From contig CM042151.1 of assembly GCA_023376005.1 (NCBI GenBank), forward strand, positions 82,554,494 through 82,618,493: a DNA stretch of 64,000 nt, in the 5' to 3' direction. The translations under genes and the position numbers were made by a program. A model generated the notes under the pieces. It was not told the DNA's origin. It worked only from the letters and a program-made list of their open reading frames with translations, and ran no database searches. The DNA is from Doryteuthis pealeii (lineage: Eukaryota; Mollusca; Cephalopoda; Myopsida; Loliginidae). Below are positions 26,300-38,880 of the stretch, piece by piece. Each line of letters begins with the position of its first letter. The stretch's first letter is position 1.

Positions 26300-27893
26300 A
26301 TGTGATGGACTGCAACAACGTAGTAATTTAATTTGAATTCCAGTTAAGTCACGCTATTACGTTTGCTTTCTTACAAATACACTTGGGAAATGTTTAATCC
26401 ACTCACTTATCATATGTGATGGACTGCAACAACGTAGTAATTTAATTTGAATTCCAGTTAAGTCACGCTATTACGTTTGCTTTCTTACAAATACACTTGG
26501 AAATGTTTAATCCACTCACTTTATATGTGATGGACTGCAACAACGTAGTAATTAATTTGAATTCCAGTTAAGTCACGCTATTACGTTTGCTTTCTTACAA
26601 TACACTTGGGAAATGTTTAATCCACTCACTTATTATATGTGATGGACAGCAACAACGTAGTAATTTAATTTGAATTCCAGTTAAGTCACGCTATTACGTT
26701 TGCTTTCTTACAAATACACTTGGGAAATGTTTAATCCACTCACTATTATATGTGATGGACAGCAACAACGTAGTAATTTAATTTGAATTCCAGTTAAGTC
26801 ACGCTATTACGTTTGCTTTCTTACAAATACACTTGGGAAATGTTTAATCCACTCACTTATTATATGTGATGGACAGCAACAACGTAGTAATTTAATTTGA
26901 ATTCCAGTTAAGTCACGCTATTACGTTTGCTTTCTTACAAATACACTTGGGAAATGTTTAATCCACTCACTTATTATATGTGATGGACAGCAACAACGTA
27001 GTAATTTAATTTGAATTCCAGTTAAGTCACGCTATTACGTTTGCTTTCTTACAAATACACTTGGGAAATGTTTAATCCACTCACTTATTATATGTGATGG
27101 ACAGCAACAACGTAGTAATTTAATTTGAATTCCAGTAAGTCACGCTATTACGTTTGCTTTCTTACAAATACACTTGGAAATGTTTAATCCACTCACTATC
27201 ATATATGTGATGGACTGCAACAACGTCGTAATTTAATTTGAATTCCAGTTAAGTCACGCTATTACGTTTGCTTTCTTACAAATACACTTGGGAAATGTTT
27301 AATCCACTCACTTATTATATGTGATGGACTGCAACAACGTAGTAATTTAATTTGAATTCCAGTTAAGTCACGCTATTACGTTTGCTTTCTTACAAATACA
27401 CTTGGGAAATGTTTAATCCACTCACTTATTATATGTGATGGACTGCAACACGTAGTAATTTAATTTGAATTCCAGTTAAGTCACGCTATTACGTTTGCTT
27501 TCTTACAAATACACTTGGGAAATGTTTAATCCACTCACTTATTATATGTGATGGACTGCAACAACGTAGTAATTTAATTTGAATTCCAGTTAAGTCACGC
27601 TATTACGTTTGCTTTCTTACAAATACACTTGGGAAATGTTTAATCCACTCACTTATCATATGTGATGGACTGCAACAACGTAGTAATTTAATTTGAATTC
27701 CAGTTAAGTCACGCTATTACGTTTGCTTTCTTACAAATACACTTGGGAAATGTTTAATCCACTCACTTATTATATGTGATGGACTGCAACAACGTAGTAA
27801 TTTAATTGAATTCCAGTTAAGTCACGCTATTACGTTTGCTTTCTTACAAATACACTTGGGAAATGTTTAATCCACTCACTTATCATATATGTG
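26300..27893 (+). repeat. 114-bp satellite, 14 tandem monomers
   Basis: Monomers begin TGATGGACTGCAACAACG, pass through AATTTGAATTCCAGTTAAG and GCTATTACGTTTGCTTTC and end CCACTCACTTATTATATG. Starts fall near 26304, 26418, 26529, 26641, 26754, 26868, 26982, 27096, 27209, 27323, 27437, 27550, 27663 and 27778. Three GGACTGC monomers, five GGACAGC, then six GGACTGC. A lone monomer with the same flanks sits at 51297-51402. No spacers, so it is not a CRISPR array. Confidence 0.97.
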
Positions 27894-28359
27894 TTAAAAT
27901 GTACCACTACGAATTATTTTCGTCGATTTACTTTATTTTATTGCAATTTCTATTGCCCATGATTTTGATTTTCATCTTTCACAAATGTATCCTTTTTATT
28001 TAGTCTTTTTCCTATGATTTATTTGATTTTAATTTTCTTTTAATAAAAATCGTTTGAAAAGTTTTTTTTTACCTTAAAATTCCCTTAATGAACACTTAAA
28101 TGACGTTCTCCTTTTATACTTTAGAAATGCAGAAAAATGTGTAATTGTATTCCATCTTAAGTCCATTTTATTCTTATAATCAATTTTAAAGATACTTTAA
28201 TATGGATTAAATCGTAAATAAACATAGGATTGAAAAATAATGAAATAAAGAAACAAATACGTTGAATAATAAAGGGTCTTCCTCGTGTGTAAAATGCTAC
28301 AACTACAACTAAATAGATTTACTCCAGTTTACAATAAAAAATATAAATTTTTTGTTTAT
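27894..28359. other. Unit 3' flank after satellite
   Basis: Matches 39030-39180 (TTTCTATTGCC.ATGATTTTGA, CACAAATGTATCCTTT) and, after a deletion, 39790-39960. An AATAAAAATC near 28040 is in the position of the unit C poly-A signal. No gene. Confidence 0.55.
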
Positions 28360-28995
28360 AGTTTGCCACTAAATGTTACAGGTTCGTGGAAGTCTACTGA
28401 AAGTTAACGCTTCAAAGGATAAAACTCATCTGATGAAGGTTTGTGCGCAAGTGGTTCGACGCATCCTTCCGGTTGAATTTTGGTTGAATATTTATATTAT
28501 TTAACCAACTAATGTGATTTCCGCTAAAAGTCAAATAATTAGAATTTGACCCACTTTTAATGACACAGCAAGTATAAATAACGCTAACATTCTTTTATCA
28601 ATTCACTCTCGGTTTCATCTCACCACTGAAGTCACCGCCGTATCAACCTCGAAACAGCAACCAAGCTGTATGACCAATTCTGAATCCAATCCATTCCTGC
28701 GTGAAAATGATATCAGTTTGTAAGCCGATTATCTAGAGCCTTAGCTGTTGTATGTTTCTTTCAAACTTTTGCTGGCCACATCATTTATCGAACTCGCAAC
28801 CATATATATATATATATATAAACGTAACACCATGAAGCTGAGAGGTCTAGAAGAAAGCAGCGGCAACAAAGCACCGGAACATCAATATCTTCAGGGACAG
28901 CCTTCAAATGCAACATCTGTGGTCGAGAATGTTTTTCAAACATCGGACTTCACAGTCACAGGAGGCACTGTAAATTCAGGGACACAAAAACTATA
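28360..28995 (+). repeat. LINE 3' debris with zinc-knuckle coding
   Basis: The stretch 28827-28990 encodes HHEAERSRRKQRQQ then FKCNICGRECFSNIGLHSHR, a C-x2-C..H-x3-H finger like those found near the C-terminus of many metazoan LINE ORF2 proteins. A stop follows. Upstream sequence (28360-28790) recurs at 55650-56290. No intact retrotransposon protein remains. Confidence 0.55.
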
Positions 28996-29022
28996 CTATA
29001 GTCTTCCGAGACTGACATTCCA

Positions 29023-29055
<33 letters not shown>

Positions 29056-29600
29056 GGAGAAAAAAAACGATGTATTATTTGGGAACTGATTAATTTTGGT
29101 TCGTCTGTCTTGAAATATGGGGTTGCTACTAGCTTTCCGTTTTAGATCTAGTGACGCACGCGAGTTTGGAAAAGTAATAGCATTTTTTTTTTGGGGGGAT
29201 ATGTATCCCTACAACCAGTATGTCTTCCTTTGTCTTATCTCAACGTGTCATCCCTTCGTCCGTGCGGGACCCTATCCCTGTATCTTCAAACTGCGACCGG
29301 TTCAGGTGACTAGAACAAGAGAACGGAACAACAAAGAGAGACGGAGAGTAAGTGTATGTCAGTGTATATCTATATCTATCTCATTCTTCTGCTCACTCAA
29401 TCTCAGCTAAGCCGTGCACTGCACTCCCAAGAAGGATCTCCCTTGCTGAATCTTCTGTTCTGTCATACAGTTGTTTAGTTTCTAAGTCCATTTAGCTGCT
29501 ATCTGTCTGATACCATTCATAATCTGATTAGATTACGTACTACAAACATCAATAGATCTAATGAAAAGCAAGAAGTAGACAGTATCCTACGGAAACAATT
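28996..29600. other. LINE debris and (TA)n, right arm
   Basis: A (TA)n tract at 29027-29054, then AT-poor non-coding debris partly matched at 56940-57060 (TTTTGGTTC.TCTGTCT, CTGCTACT). No frame is conserved between the two. Confidence 0.45.
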
Positions 29601-29733
29601 ACTGGTGCAGACTATATGGATGATCTAGCACTTTATGCAGATACACATGCTCAAGCCAAATCCCTGCTACATAGCCTGGTGCAAGTAGCAAGAAGCATTG
29701 GCTTCTATCTAATCTTTGATAAAGAGTTTTAAA
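29601..29733 (+). repeat. LINE reverse-transcriptase palm fragment
   Basis: Encodes TGADYMDDLALYADTHAQAK then SLLHSLVQVARSIGF. The YMDD core followed by LAL-A-T-AQA-SLLHSL is a familiar non-LTR retrotransposon palm signature. Only this piece survives; a SINE interrupts just downstream. Confidence 0.7.
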
Positions 29734-29757
29734 TATTCTAAAGTGTTGCACTGTATT

Positions 29758-29982
29758 GATGGGTTTCTTTGTTCAATGGCATATCAACATTCAGGAGTTA
29801 TTTAATGCCAAAGCCATCCTTGTAGAGGAACAGTAGTGGTACTCTTCAAACCATAGATGAAAGGGTTCATACTTTTTCAAAGGGTATTAGTCAAAAAGTG
29901 AATGTTATAGTATGAATGGAGTTCGAACTTACATACTATGATATCGCAGTTTAGCACGTTAGCCACTATATCCCCTCTTGTA
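29758..29982 (-). mobile_element. tRNA-derived SINE (right arm)
   Basis: Minus-oriented mirror of 12497-12720, with box A and box B in the head near 29975-29920 and the GATATGCCATTGAACAAAG tail at its left end. It lies inside LINE debris. Confidence 0.75.
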
Positions 29983-29999
29983 CTGTATTAAATCATTTT

Positions 30000-30480
30000 G
30001 TGGAATTAGTTTGGTGCAAAAATAATTTTGGTTTTCAACCATTAACTCTAAAGCTGGAGAAGCAAGAATGGACGCATGTTACGTTCTTCTGTAGGCACCT
30101 ACACATGAACACAGCCATATGGGTTAGGCAGAAAAATAAATCAGTCAGCTCTGAGTGGATACTGGATGCTATGTTGATGACTTACCAGTAGTGATGGCTG
30201 ATAGGGATGAGTGGCAAGGAAAAATCATGGAGATCCATGCATATGAATACACCAGTATAAGTTCGCCAGAAAAAAGTACATTGATCAGCTCTGGGTGGAT
30301 ACTGGATGCTTTGCATGAGTGATGGCTGATAGGGATGAGTTGCAAGGAAGAGACATGGAGATCCATGTACATGAACACACCAGTATGGGTTGGCCAGAAA
30401 AAAGATGCATTGATACGTCTATTGACATCGCTTTCTATAGATGAGATATTGCTACCTCGGTATACTAACATGGACTACTA
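30000..30480 (+). repeat. LINE ORF2 C-terminus, locally triplicated
   Basis: The block GTGATGGCTGATAGGGATGA encoding VMADRDEWQGKIMEIHAYEY occurs near 30190 and 30310 (VMADRDELQGRDMEIHVHEH), with a further partial copy around 30105-30190. Each is followed by SPEK or GWPEK. MADR-E-W---V-EIRA-type endings are known from LINE ORF2 proteins. The duplication is roughly 130 bases. Confidence 0.55.
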
Positions 30481-31560
<1,080 letters not shown>

Positions 31561-31561
31561 G

Positions 31562-31565
<4 letters not shown>

Positions 31566-31598
<33 letters not shown>

Positions 31599-31693
31599 CT
31601 CACTTTATTTACAAGACAGATTAGCAGCCTATTGTCAGTGAGGTCGATTCTCACTGGGCACCCCAGTGCCACATCCAAGCTAAGCTTAGTAAA

Positions 31694-31742
<49 letters not shown>

Positions 31743-31770
31743 AGAGAGAGATAGAGAGAGAGAGAGAGAG
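31566..31770. repeat. Microsatellites opening unit C
   Basis: (TA)n at 31566-31597, about 100 bases of unclassified sequence, then (TA)n at 31699-31738 running into (GA)n to about 31770. The TA+GA junction marks the left edge of unit C, as at 42024 for D. Confidence 0.8.
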
Positions 31771-33232
31771 GGCGTGTAAATGCGGTCAGTTTTTCAACAA
31801 TTAATATGCGTTTTGTACTTTTTGTCTTTCCCACATTTCCCGAGAGAAATATTTATGTTTGTAAAACACACAAAAATAATTGAATAAATTAAACTTTCAC
31901 TGCATTAATATTAAATCTACCACATAATAATTCGAAATGTTTATAATAAAAATGTCAGAATATTTCTCATGTAAAACATCACAAACATTTTTTTAACCTC
32001 ATGAAATATCTTGCACATCGTGTCTATCAATATTCTTATATCTTTCGAATATTTTCTAGTTTTGTATGCTGTAAAAAGTAAGAGTAAGGAACGAACACAC
32101 GTACCCCGGCTTACCATATATTTGCACTTCTTCTTCCGTTGCAGAGAATTCTTTTTTGGAGTAAGATTTATTAAAAATAATAAACGTCGGACTTGAATAA
32201 TATCTAGGAACCTATTTTACTCCCCCTAATATTTAGCTAGTGTAATATTCTGTAATTTATTTAACTAGCATTTCAGAATTATTTCAAATGTATCCATTCA
32301 TTGAATTTAATCATAATCTGAGTGCACAGAAAAAGGTGAGTTCTATGTAATTTATCATTCATATTTATTTGATGTTGTATTTTTCTTTTTATACTTTATT
32401 ATAATGAGAATGTACAAATACTAGTTAAGTAACACACAGTTTAATTTTAATTTCCAGGTTTACAATGTATTTTATATTACAGTTGGTTATTCGATTGACG
32501 GTTTAAATATCCCATGTTATAATCATAGTTTTCTTGTTAATTTCAGTTTGATACGATTTTACGAATTTTATAAAGAATTTGTTCTACCATCTATTCATTT
32601 GCGGTGCCCCCCCCCCACCGCAAATGAATTGCGGGTGACTTGATATCTTGAAAGTTTTATCTTTATTTTAGGAACGAATTTGAATGAAATTCTGTATTGC
32701 AGTTCGTTCGGTGTTTTACAATTTAAATATCACATGTTTATTATTCCTGTTTATTTCAATTTAATACGATATAATCATTTTGTAGTTTTTATTTTACTGT
32801 CGGTTCCTTTAGAATGACTGACTGTATATTCTGAAAGTTCTATTTTTATTTTTAGGAAGAGCTTGAATGAAAGTTTCCGATTTTAAATAGACGAGTTATA
32901 TATCTTGAAATAGTTTCTTAAATTAACTGAATAATTCCATCAGATTCAGCCTTTCTGAAATTTACAATAATTAATTAAATTGTTAGTAGAATCGTGATAG
33001 ATCTTTTGTTTATACATGGGTGAGTTAATTTAATAAAACGATAAAATATTAGTAATATGAGTAACACGTGACCAGTGACTATCAAACATTAAAATAAAAA
33101 GATATTTACATGGTAAATGTAGTCGATAGTAATAACAACATTTCTCAATATCATATATCGAAAATTTAAATAATATTATTATGGATTTTATCCCTTTTTT
33201 TAGTTTGTAGCTGCTAAAAATAGAAACTATCT

Positions 33233-33610
33233 AATTTATAATATTCCTGTAAAACTTCGAATGTATCATACTTTGTTTTCAAAAGCGTTTTCCAGAAAGT
33301 TTTTAAAAAGTATACGTAATATTGTTGAGGGGGTCGCTTTCTAAAATGGCAATTGAAATTAAAATTCGTATCATCTTTTGTATAATCGTAATTTCCATGC
33401 GTCATAATTTGTTTGGTAAAGAAAATATATTTGTAGGATACTCTTACCTACTGACCAATCTAAAATAACAAGCCTGCCCTTAAAAGTATCGGTTTTATTT
33501 GAAAGAAAAGAATTACAATTTTTTTTACCTATTATCAATAAAATTAGTTGACGATATCTGAAAGTTTCAATTGTTTCGACTCATTGATTTACTCAGACTT
33601 GTGTCCACTT
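33233..33610 (+). repeat. Inverted repeat arm, left
   Basis: TATTCCTGTAAAAC through CTCATTGATTTACTC is repeated in reverse at 35315-35668. The plus orientation agrees with unit D and E copies, so the left arm is the native one. Confidence 0.7.
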
Positions 33611-33942
33611 TTTGCTTGGTTCGATCATCTTAACTTTTTTTAAACTTTTTCTGGAAATATCGGTCAAACCTTTTTATCAAAACTGTTCTGGTAAAAGGTT
33701 CTTATTCTGATATCGACACAAGGGGAAATTCTATTAGTTTTAGTTACTTCGTCCTTGTTATAACGCTTGTCTGTCTCTTCTAATAAACCTCTGGTAGAAT
33801 CGGTTGATGGAATTTTTAATTTTTAATCTTGTTTTTAGTTAAATAAATGTTATCATATAGTGTTCAGGTGTGAGTCAGGTTTTCCCCACTTTCGATTTAA
33901 ACTCACTTTCTTTTGAAATTCACAAATAATTATTTTCAACAG

Positions 33943-33943
<1 letters not shown>

Positions 33944-34003
<60 letters not shown>
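33944..34003. repeat. (TA)30 microsatellite
   Basis: Pure TA tract of about 60 bases. Confidence 0.95.
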
Positions 34004-34005
<2 letters not shown>

Positions 34006-35314
34006 AGTGAGAAAATCAAACTACCAACTAAAGATATTTAAATAAAAAGAAGGAATTACTTTTTTTTTCTTGAGTCGTAATATAAATGAAAAAATACAAT
34101 TTTCTTTTATGGTTACCCTTTCTTTTTTTTTTTTTTTACCTTTTTTAGAATATGTTGGTCGATGTATAATAGGTCTTATGTTCATCTTGTTCCATTCCGA
34201 CATTAATTTTAAGTCCCTTTTTTAAGTAATGTAATCCTGATTGCATTATTTGTGGAATCAATATCTATATTTAATATGAAACATATGCCTATATATCTAT
34301 ATTATATCAATAGGATTTTCGAATTAAATTTGTAAAAAGATTACTACCAAAATATTACTATAATTTATTTTAAAAAAGCAAATAATGTCTGTTGGGATAT
34401 CAAATCAATATATTATCGACCAGTCTTTGGTAGGTATTGCTAAAGATGCCGTCACATCCATATTACTACAAAATAATTCCCCACCCCGATTGAAAAGAAA
34501 TTATCAAAAATCAGGGAATTATCCGATTTTAATGAAATTTTCTGTATTGATTTATCAATGAATGGATTTTATAAGGCTTTAGTTATTTCATTTCAAGACT
34601 TTCTGATTTTTCAGGTCACTTAACTATGACCCCCTCTTTTTTTGCGCAAAATATCGATTGGGTTATAGAAAAGAGAAATAAATTACTGTATAAATTTTTT
34701 TTAAAAAGAGGCCGAACAGAAGAAAAAAGAGTTAAGGGAGAGATTCTGGTAGAAAATTAAAATCAACAATCGGAGAATTAAATGTAAAAATAAATAAATA
34801 AATATTTGTTTTTAGAATCTAAAAATATGAAATTTGAAAAATAAAATTAAACGATTTATATTTCAAATGAATGTTATATCTATTAATTAGGTATATAAAT
34901 TGTTTCCTTAAAGTATGCTATGGTAGTCAGGAATGGTAATATTTATTTTAAAGAATTTTGATTTATTTTTATTGAATCAGTTTGATTGAAGCGATTCAGT
35001 AATTAAAAAAAAAAGAATTCGTTGCTTAATAAGTCGACACAGGCAATTTTATTAAAATTAAATAATTCTCTTATAATTGATAATAGTTTTTCATCAACAA
35101 CGACTTTTCATGGAATTTTCGCACGGTCTTTTGTTTTGTAAACAAATTCACAAGAACTTTAAAGAGCGTCTTTTTTTCTGCGTGTTTAGACAAAAAAAAA
35201 TGTTTCATTTAAAAGTTATTAACTCTTCTGTAATGAGTGTATTGTTTTTTTTTTGTTATTGACTTCTAAGAAGAAACTGTTATAAGCCTTAACATCCTAA
35301 ATAATGTTTTTTTC

Positions 35315-35668
35315 ACATGTTAGAGTAAATCAATGAGTGGAAACAATTGAAACATTCTGATAATTAATTAATTAATTTTATTGATCATTGGTCAAAAACA
35401 TTTTATTCTTACCTTTCAAATAAAACCGATATTTTTAAAGGGCAAACTTGTTATTTTAAATTGTTCAGTAGGTAAGAGTATCCTACAAATATATTTTCCT
35501 GACCAAACAAATTATGACGCATAGAAATTATAATTATACAAAAGATGATACCCATTTTAATTGCCATTTTAGAAAGCGACCCCCTCAGAAATATTACGTA
35601 TACTTTTTAAAACTTTCTGGAAAACACTTTTGAAAACAAATTCTGATGTTTTACAGGAATATAATAAA
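35315..35668 (-). repeat. Inverted repeat arm, right
   Basis: Reverse copy of 33233-33610 separated by about 1.7 kb. It carries scattered substitutions as well as indels, so it is older than the large palindrome. Confidence 0.7.
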
Positions 35669-35689
35669 TTAAATATTATTAGTATTATC

Positions 35690-36065
35690 TGCGTTATTCG
35701 GACTATTGTCCTCATCTCCATTGTAATCTGTACAACGTTTCGGCCGATGTGCCCTTCTTCAGGTATTTCTTGTCGGACTCTGCAACCTTCTAGGACTCGG
35801 GAACTTTCTTTTCGAACTCGGAAACTTTCTTGTCGTAGTCGGGAACCTTCCTGTCGTAATCGGGGGCCGTCACGGAACTTTAAACCTAACCCTTTATTCA
35901 GGCCACAGGGGTATCCTATTCTCATTCGGCCAACCATAGCTGGGGTAGGAGTTGTGTTAATTATTTTTCTATGTTACTGCCGCTACTCAGGATTGAACCC
36001 GGATCCAGAGATAACTGTCACTTAGAACTGTCTTAATCTAACTACCTTATCCAGTAGGCCATGTG
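35690..36065 (-). repeat. tRNA-headed repeat R1, copy 3
   Basis: Minus-strand head TGGCCTACTGGATAAG (box A) at 36062 and GGGTTCAATCC (box B) near 35995 resemble a tRNA-Arg-like gene. The body encodes imperfect short repeats (DYDKKVPEFEKKVPESE-like in the related copy at 45553) and ends with CTGAAGAAGGGC..CGGCCGAAACG. It is not a functional tRNA: acceptor pairing is poor. Confidence 0.65.
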
Positions 36066-36185
36066 TCCAATTGGACAATTCAGTGTGAATTTTGGGAACT
36101 TATAAACCTAATGTCTTTTTTTTGCTAGAATATCTACCAATTCATTTTTATGTATGATTTTTTACCTAGACTCATATTGTTTTTT

Positions 36186-36290
36186 TTTTCAAGAAATACC
36201 TGAGGAAGGCCGGAGGGCATATCGGCCGAAAGTCCGAATAACCCAGATAATACTAATCATCAAGCCTCATCTCAAACATTCAGAGAAATA
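36186..36290 (+). repeat. R1 repeat fragment in opposite orientation
   Basis: Plus-strand ACCTGAGGAAGGCCGGAGGG followed by CATATCGGCCGAAAG and GTCCGAATAAC. It faces the copy at 35690-36065, as the two copies in the 1-2516 palindrome face each other. Confidence 0.6.
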
Positions 36291-36950
36291 TTAAATATCA
36301 TTCTTTAAAATTTATAAATTAAAAATATAATAAATTAAATTATTATTATTCAAAATCCTAAATAGTTTTTCCCTAATTACAGAAAAAAAGCGGTCAGGCT
36401 TGCAAAACATTTTAGCAAAATTGACAGAAAATAATAGTTTAAAATGTATTAAAATAAATTACATATGTAATATTATTTTTATTTTTTTTTACTGGTGCCC
36501 ATTATGTTACTACTTTTCGACTTAGACAAAAATTTGACCTTAAATAATCGATTTAATTCATTTTAAAATGAAAATAAGCGAATAAATTTCCATTACATAA
36601 TCTTTAGAGAACTGCTGATATGTGTCGTGGCAGACATTCAAATAGGCACTATACAATGGGGGGGGGGGTCATTTCATAGATTTTTTAAAGTCAGTTTGAT
36701 TTTGGTGTTGCTCTGTGGGTCAAATTCCTACAGCATTCTGTTAGGACTAAAGAAAATGTAAATTTTACTATTTAACAGAATATTCCAACTACAAGAAACC
36801 CCACCAAACGTAATTGCCAATTGAAAAAGACAGTGACGTAATATTATACACAGTGATAATTTTTAGGACAGAAAGAATATTAAAATTTAATTCATATACT
36901 TCGAAATAATGCATTTATTCATCATTTAATATTCTTGTTTGTTTTATTGC

Positions 36951-36952
36951 AG
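36951..36952 (+). promoter_or_regulatory. Conserved splice acceptor of unit C
   Basis: TTGTTTTATTGCAG precedes ATTCATCGCCG. It would place the finger gene on a terminal exon with about 350 nt of leader before the ATG at 37300. Confidence 0.6.
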
Positions 36953-37299
36953 ATTCATCGCCGAGGAAATATATCTTACATGTCGTTTCACTGTAAATAA
37001 TCTTGGATATTTCATCTTGGAAAGCTGTTTGCCGATTTCTATCGTCCTTGGATTTGGCATCCGTTCAGATTTATTGCAGGATGCATAGCATTTTGTTGAA
37101 TAATAAAAGCAGAATTATTATGTAAGCGAATCGAAGTAAAATTGGTTATTGGACATCTTACACGAATTAGAAAAAATTCTGAAAAGTTAACATTTAATAA
37201 TTGAATATACACAGGTGAAAATGTTCAAATTCTATGAATGTGTTTAAATTTTATGTTAAAGAAATCTTAAAAGTCCGGATACGAAACAATATAGGAGAT

Positions 37300-38880
37300 A
37301 TGGCATTTTTTTGCAGTATATGTGACAAAGCTTTTGCATCCAAATCAAATTTAAGAACTCATATGTGCGTACATAGTGAAGAGAGGCCCTATAAATGTCA
37401 TAAATGCACCAAAGCATTTATAAATTCTGGCCATTTAAAACGTCATGAACGCACTCACACAGGAGAGAGACCCTTTAAATGTCAGCAATGCACCAAAGCC
37501 TTTAAACAGTCTAGCAATTTAAAACTTCATGAACGCACTCACACAGGAGAGAGACCCTTCAAATGTCAACAATGTAGCAAAACCTATACACAATGTATCG
37601 ATTTAAATCGGCATGAACGCACTCACATGGGAGAGAGACCCTTTAAATGTCAGCAATGCACCAAAGCCTTTACACGGTCTAGTCATTTAAAAATTCATAA
37701 ACGCACTCACACAGGCGAGAGACCATTTAAATGTCCGCAATGCACCAAAGCATTTATAAATTCTAGCAGTTTAAAGGTTCATGAACGCACTCACACAGGA
37801 GAGAGACCTTTCAAATGTCATAGATGCACCAAAGCATTTATAAATTCTAGTCATTTAAAACGTCATGAAAGCACTCACACAGGAGAAAAGCCCTTCAAAT
37901 CTCAGAAATGCTCCAATGCATCTCCACTTTCTAGCAATTTAAGGCTTCATGAACGCACACATACAAGCGAGAATAGTAGCCCTTACTCAAATAACAAAGA
38001 AATGAAATGTCCTTTTAATAATTCACAACTAGATGAATTTCCCCAGCCAAACATCTCAGCCAGAAATATGAGCACGATTGAAAGTGAGAACGGATATTCA
38101 TATCAAGTATACCAAAACCAATTTCCAATGAACAATCAGATTACATGCCATCGGGAAATTCATTTGGAAGATGATTCAAATCATTCAAAGCAGTCATCTC
38201 CCAATATTCAATCATCTACATCGATACATCCTGAACAACATTCATTCCAAGATGAAACAACCAATCAAAATGTTGCTAATTATCCAAACTTATCGACACG
38301 ATTTAATTCAATGGACAAAGCTAACTTTCCGCACCAGTTTATTTCACAGAATATTCAGTCAACTATTTCACCTCTTGACATAACTGTACAAACACAAGGC
38401 GGCAAAACTATTTCAATGTTGAACGAAAGTAAAGACACAAACTCTTTTAGCTTTCATACAGAAAATGGACAAAACTTGGACATTTCAATGCCTAACACAG
38501 GAATATCAATTCTGGATAGATTAATAGAACATCCATCCGAAAGTGTAAGTTTTATAGGCGGGAATATTATAGAAAATTCTTCAGTATCAAAAGTTACTGA
38601 AGAGATGCAAATCAGCTACGATTATATCTCAAAGTTACCATTAGAATTCGATACATCCTTCGAGATACGTAATACTCATCATTCTCTACATCAGCAATCG
38701 GTTACTATAGAAGAACTTCTACCAAATGAAAACACTAGACCAATACTTGATAACACAAACGTGAACTCACAAATACAAAACGTTAGTCGCTTAGAAAACA
38801 CGTATGACCAACGCTTTATAAGTTCGTCGACACATAATGAAAAAAGGTTTTCTTTTCTTCAAATGCTGCTAGAGAATTAG
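37300..38880 (+). CDS. C2H2 zinc-finger protein, unit C (intact)
   Basis: A 526-residue protein, the only unbroken finger gene here. I chose the ATG at 37300 over the in-frame 37234 because MAFFCSICDKAF in GGAGATATGGCA matches the start of the paralogues. Seven complete fingers span residues 5-193 at exact 28-residue spacing with TGERPFK linkers. An eighth (201-221, SQKCSNASPLSSNLRLHERT) has Ser for its first Cys and cannot bind zinc normally. Helix residues (-1,2,3,6): S-S-N-T, N-G-H-R, Q-S-N-L, Q-I-D-R, R-S-H-I, N-S-S-V, N-S-H-R. Fingers 2 and 7 are nearly identical, suggesting internal duplication. Residues 225-526 form a Ser/Asn/Gln-rich, probably disordered tail with no domain I recognise and no KRAB, BTB or SCAN. 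Expected role: nuclear sequence-specific DNA binding; target and effect unknown. The tail lacks the extra finger present in A, B and D. Confidence 0.88.
   Translation: MAFFCSICDKAFASKSNLRTHMCVHSEERPYKCHKCTKAFINSGHLKRHERTHTGERPFKCQQCTKAFKQSSNLKLHERTHTGERPFKCQQCSKTYTQCIDLNRHERTHMGERPFKCQQCTKAFTRSSHLKIHKRTHTGERPFKCPQCTKAFINSSSLKVHERTHTGERPFKCHRCTKAFINSSHLKRHESTHTGEKPFKSQKCSNASPLSSNLRLHERTHTSENSSPYSNNKEMKCPFNNSQLDEFPQPNISARNMSTIESENGYSYQVYQNQFPMNNQITCHREIHLEDDSNHSKQSSPNIQSSTSIHPEQHSFQDETTNQNVANYPNLSTRFNSMDKANFPHQFISQNIQSTISPLDITVQTQGGKTISMLNESKDTNSFSFHTENGQNLDISMPNTGISILDRLIEHPSESVSFIGGNIIENSSVSKVTEEMQISYDYISKLPLEFDTSFEIRNTHHSLHQQSVTIEELLPNENTRPILDNTNVNSQIQNVSRLENTYDQRFISSSTHNEKRFSFLQMLLEN

Larger units (their letters stand above)
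31771..36950. other. 5' flank of unit C
   Basis: AT-rich, no gene. 31800-32300 matches the starts of units A, D and E, including the CTTCCGTTGCAG at 32134. Within it are an inverted pair (33233-33610 with 35315-35668), a (TA)n at 33944-34003 and R1 repeat copies. 34470-34700 is matched at 57950-58130. Short frames such as those at 33214-33405 and 35077-35262 have no support. Confidence 0.6.

Noticed and set aside
26300..27893. CRISPR-like regular array
   Set aside because: The 114-bp monomers are contiguous with no variable spacers and the genome is eukaryotic. It is a tandem satellite.
35975..36063. tRNA gene (box A and box B on minus strand)
   Set aside because: The acceptor stem does not pair and the sequence continues into a dispersed repeat seen elsewhere, so it is a SINE-type head.
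37234..37299. Upstream in-frame ATG of the unit C gene
   Set aside because: The 22 extra residues are not conserved in B or D, whereas the ATG at 37300 and its context are.
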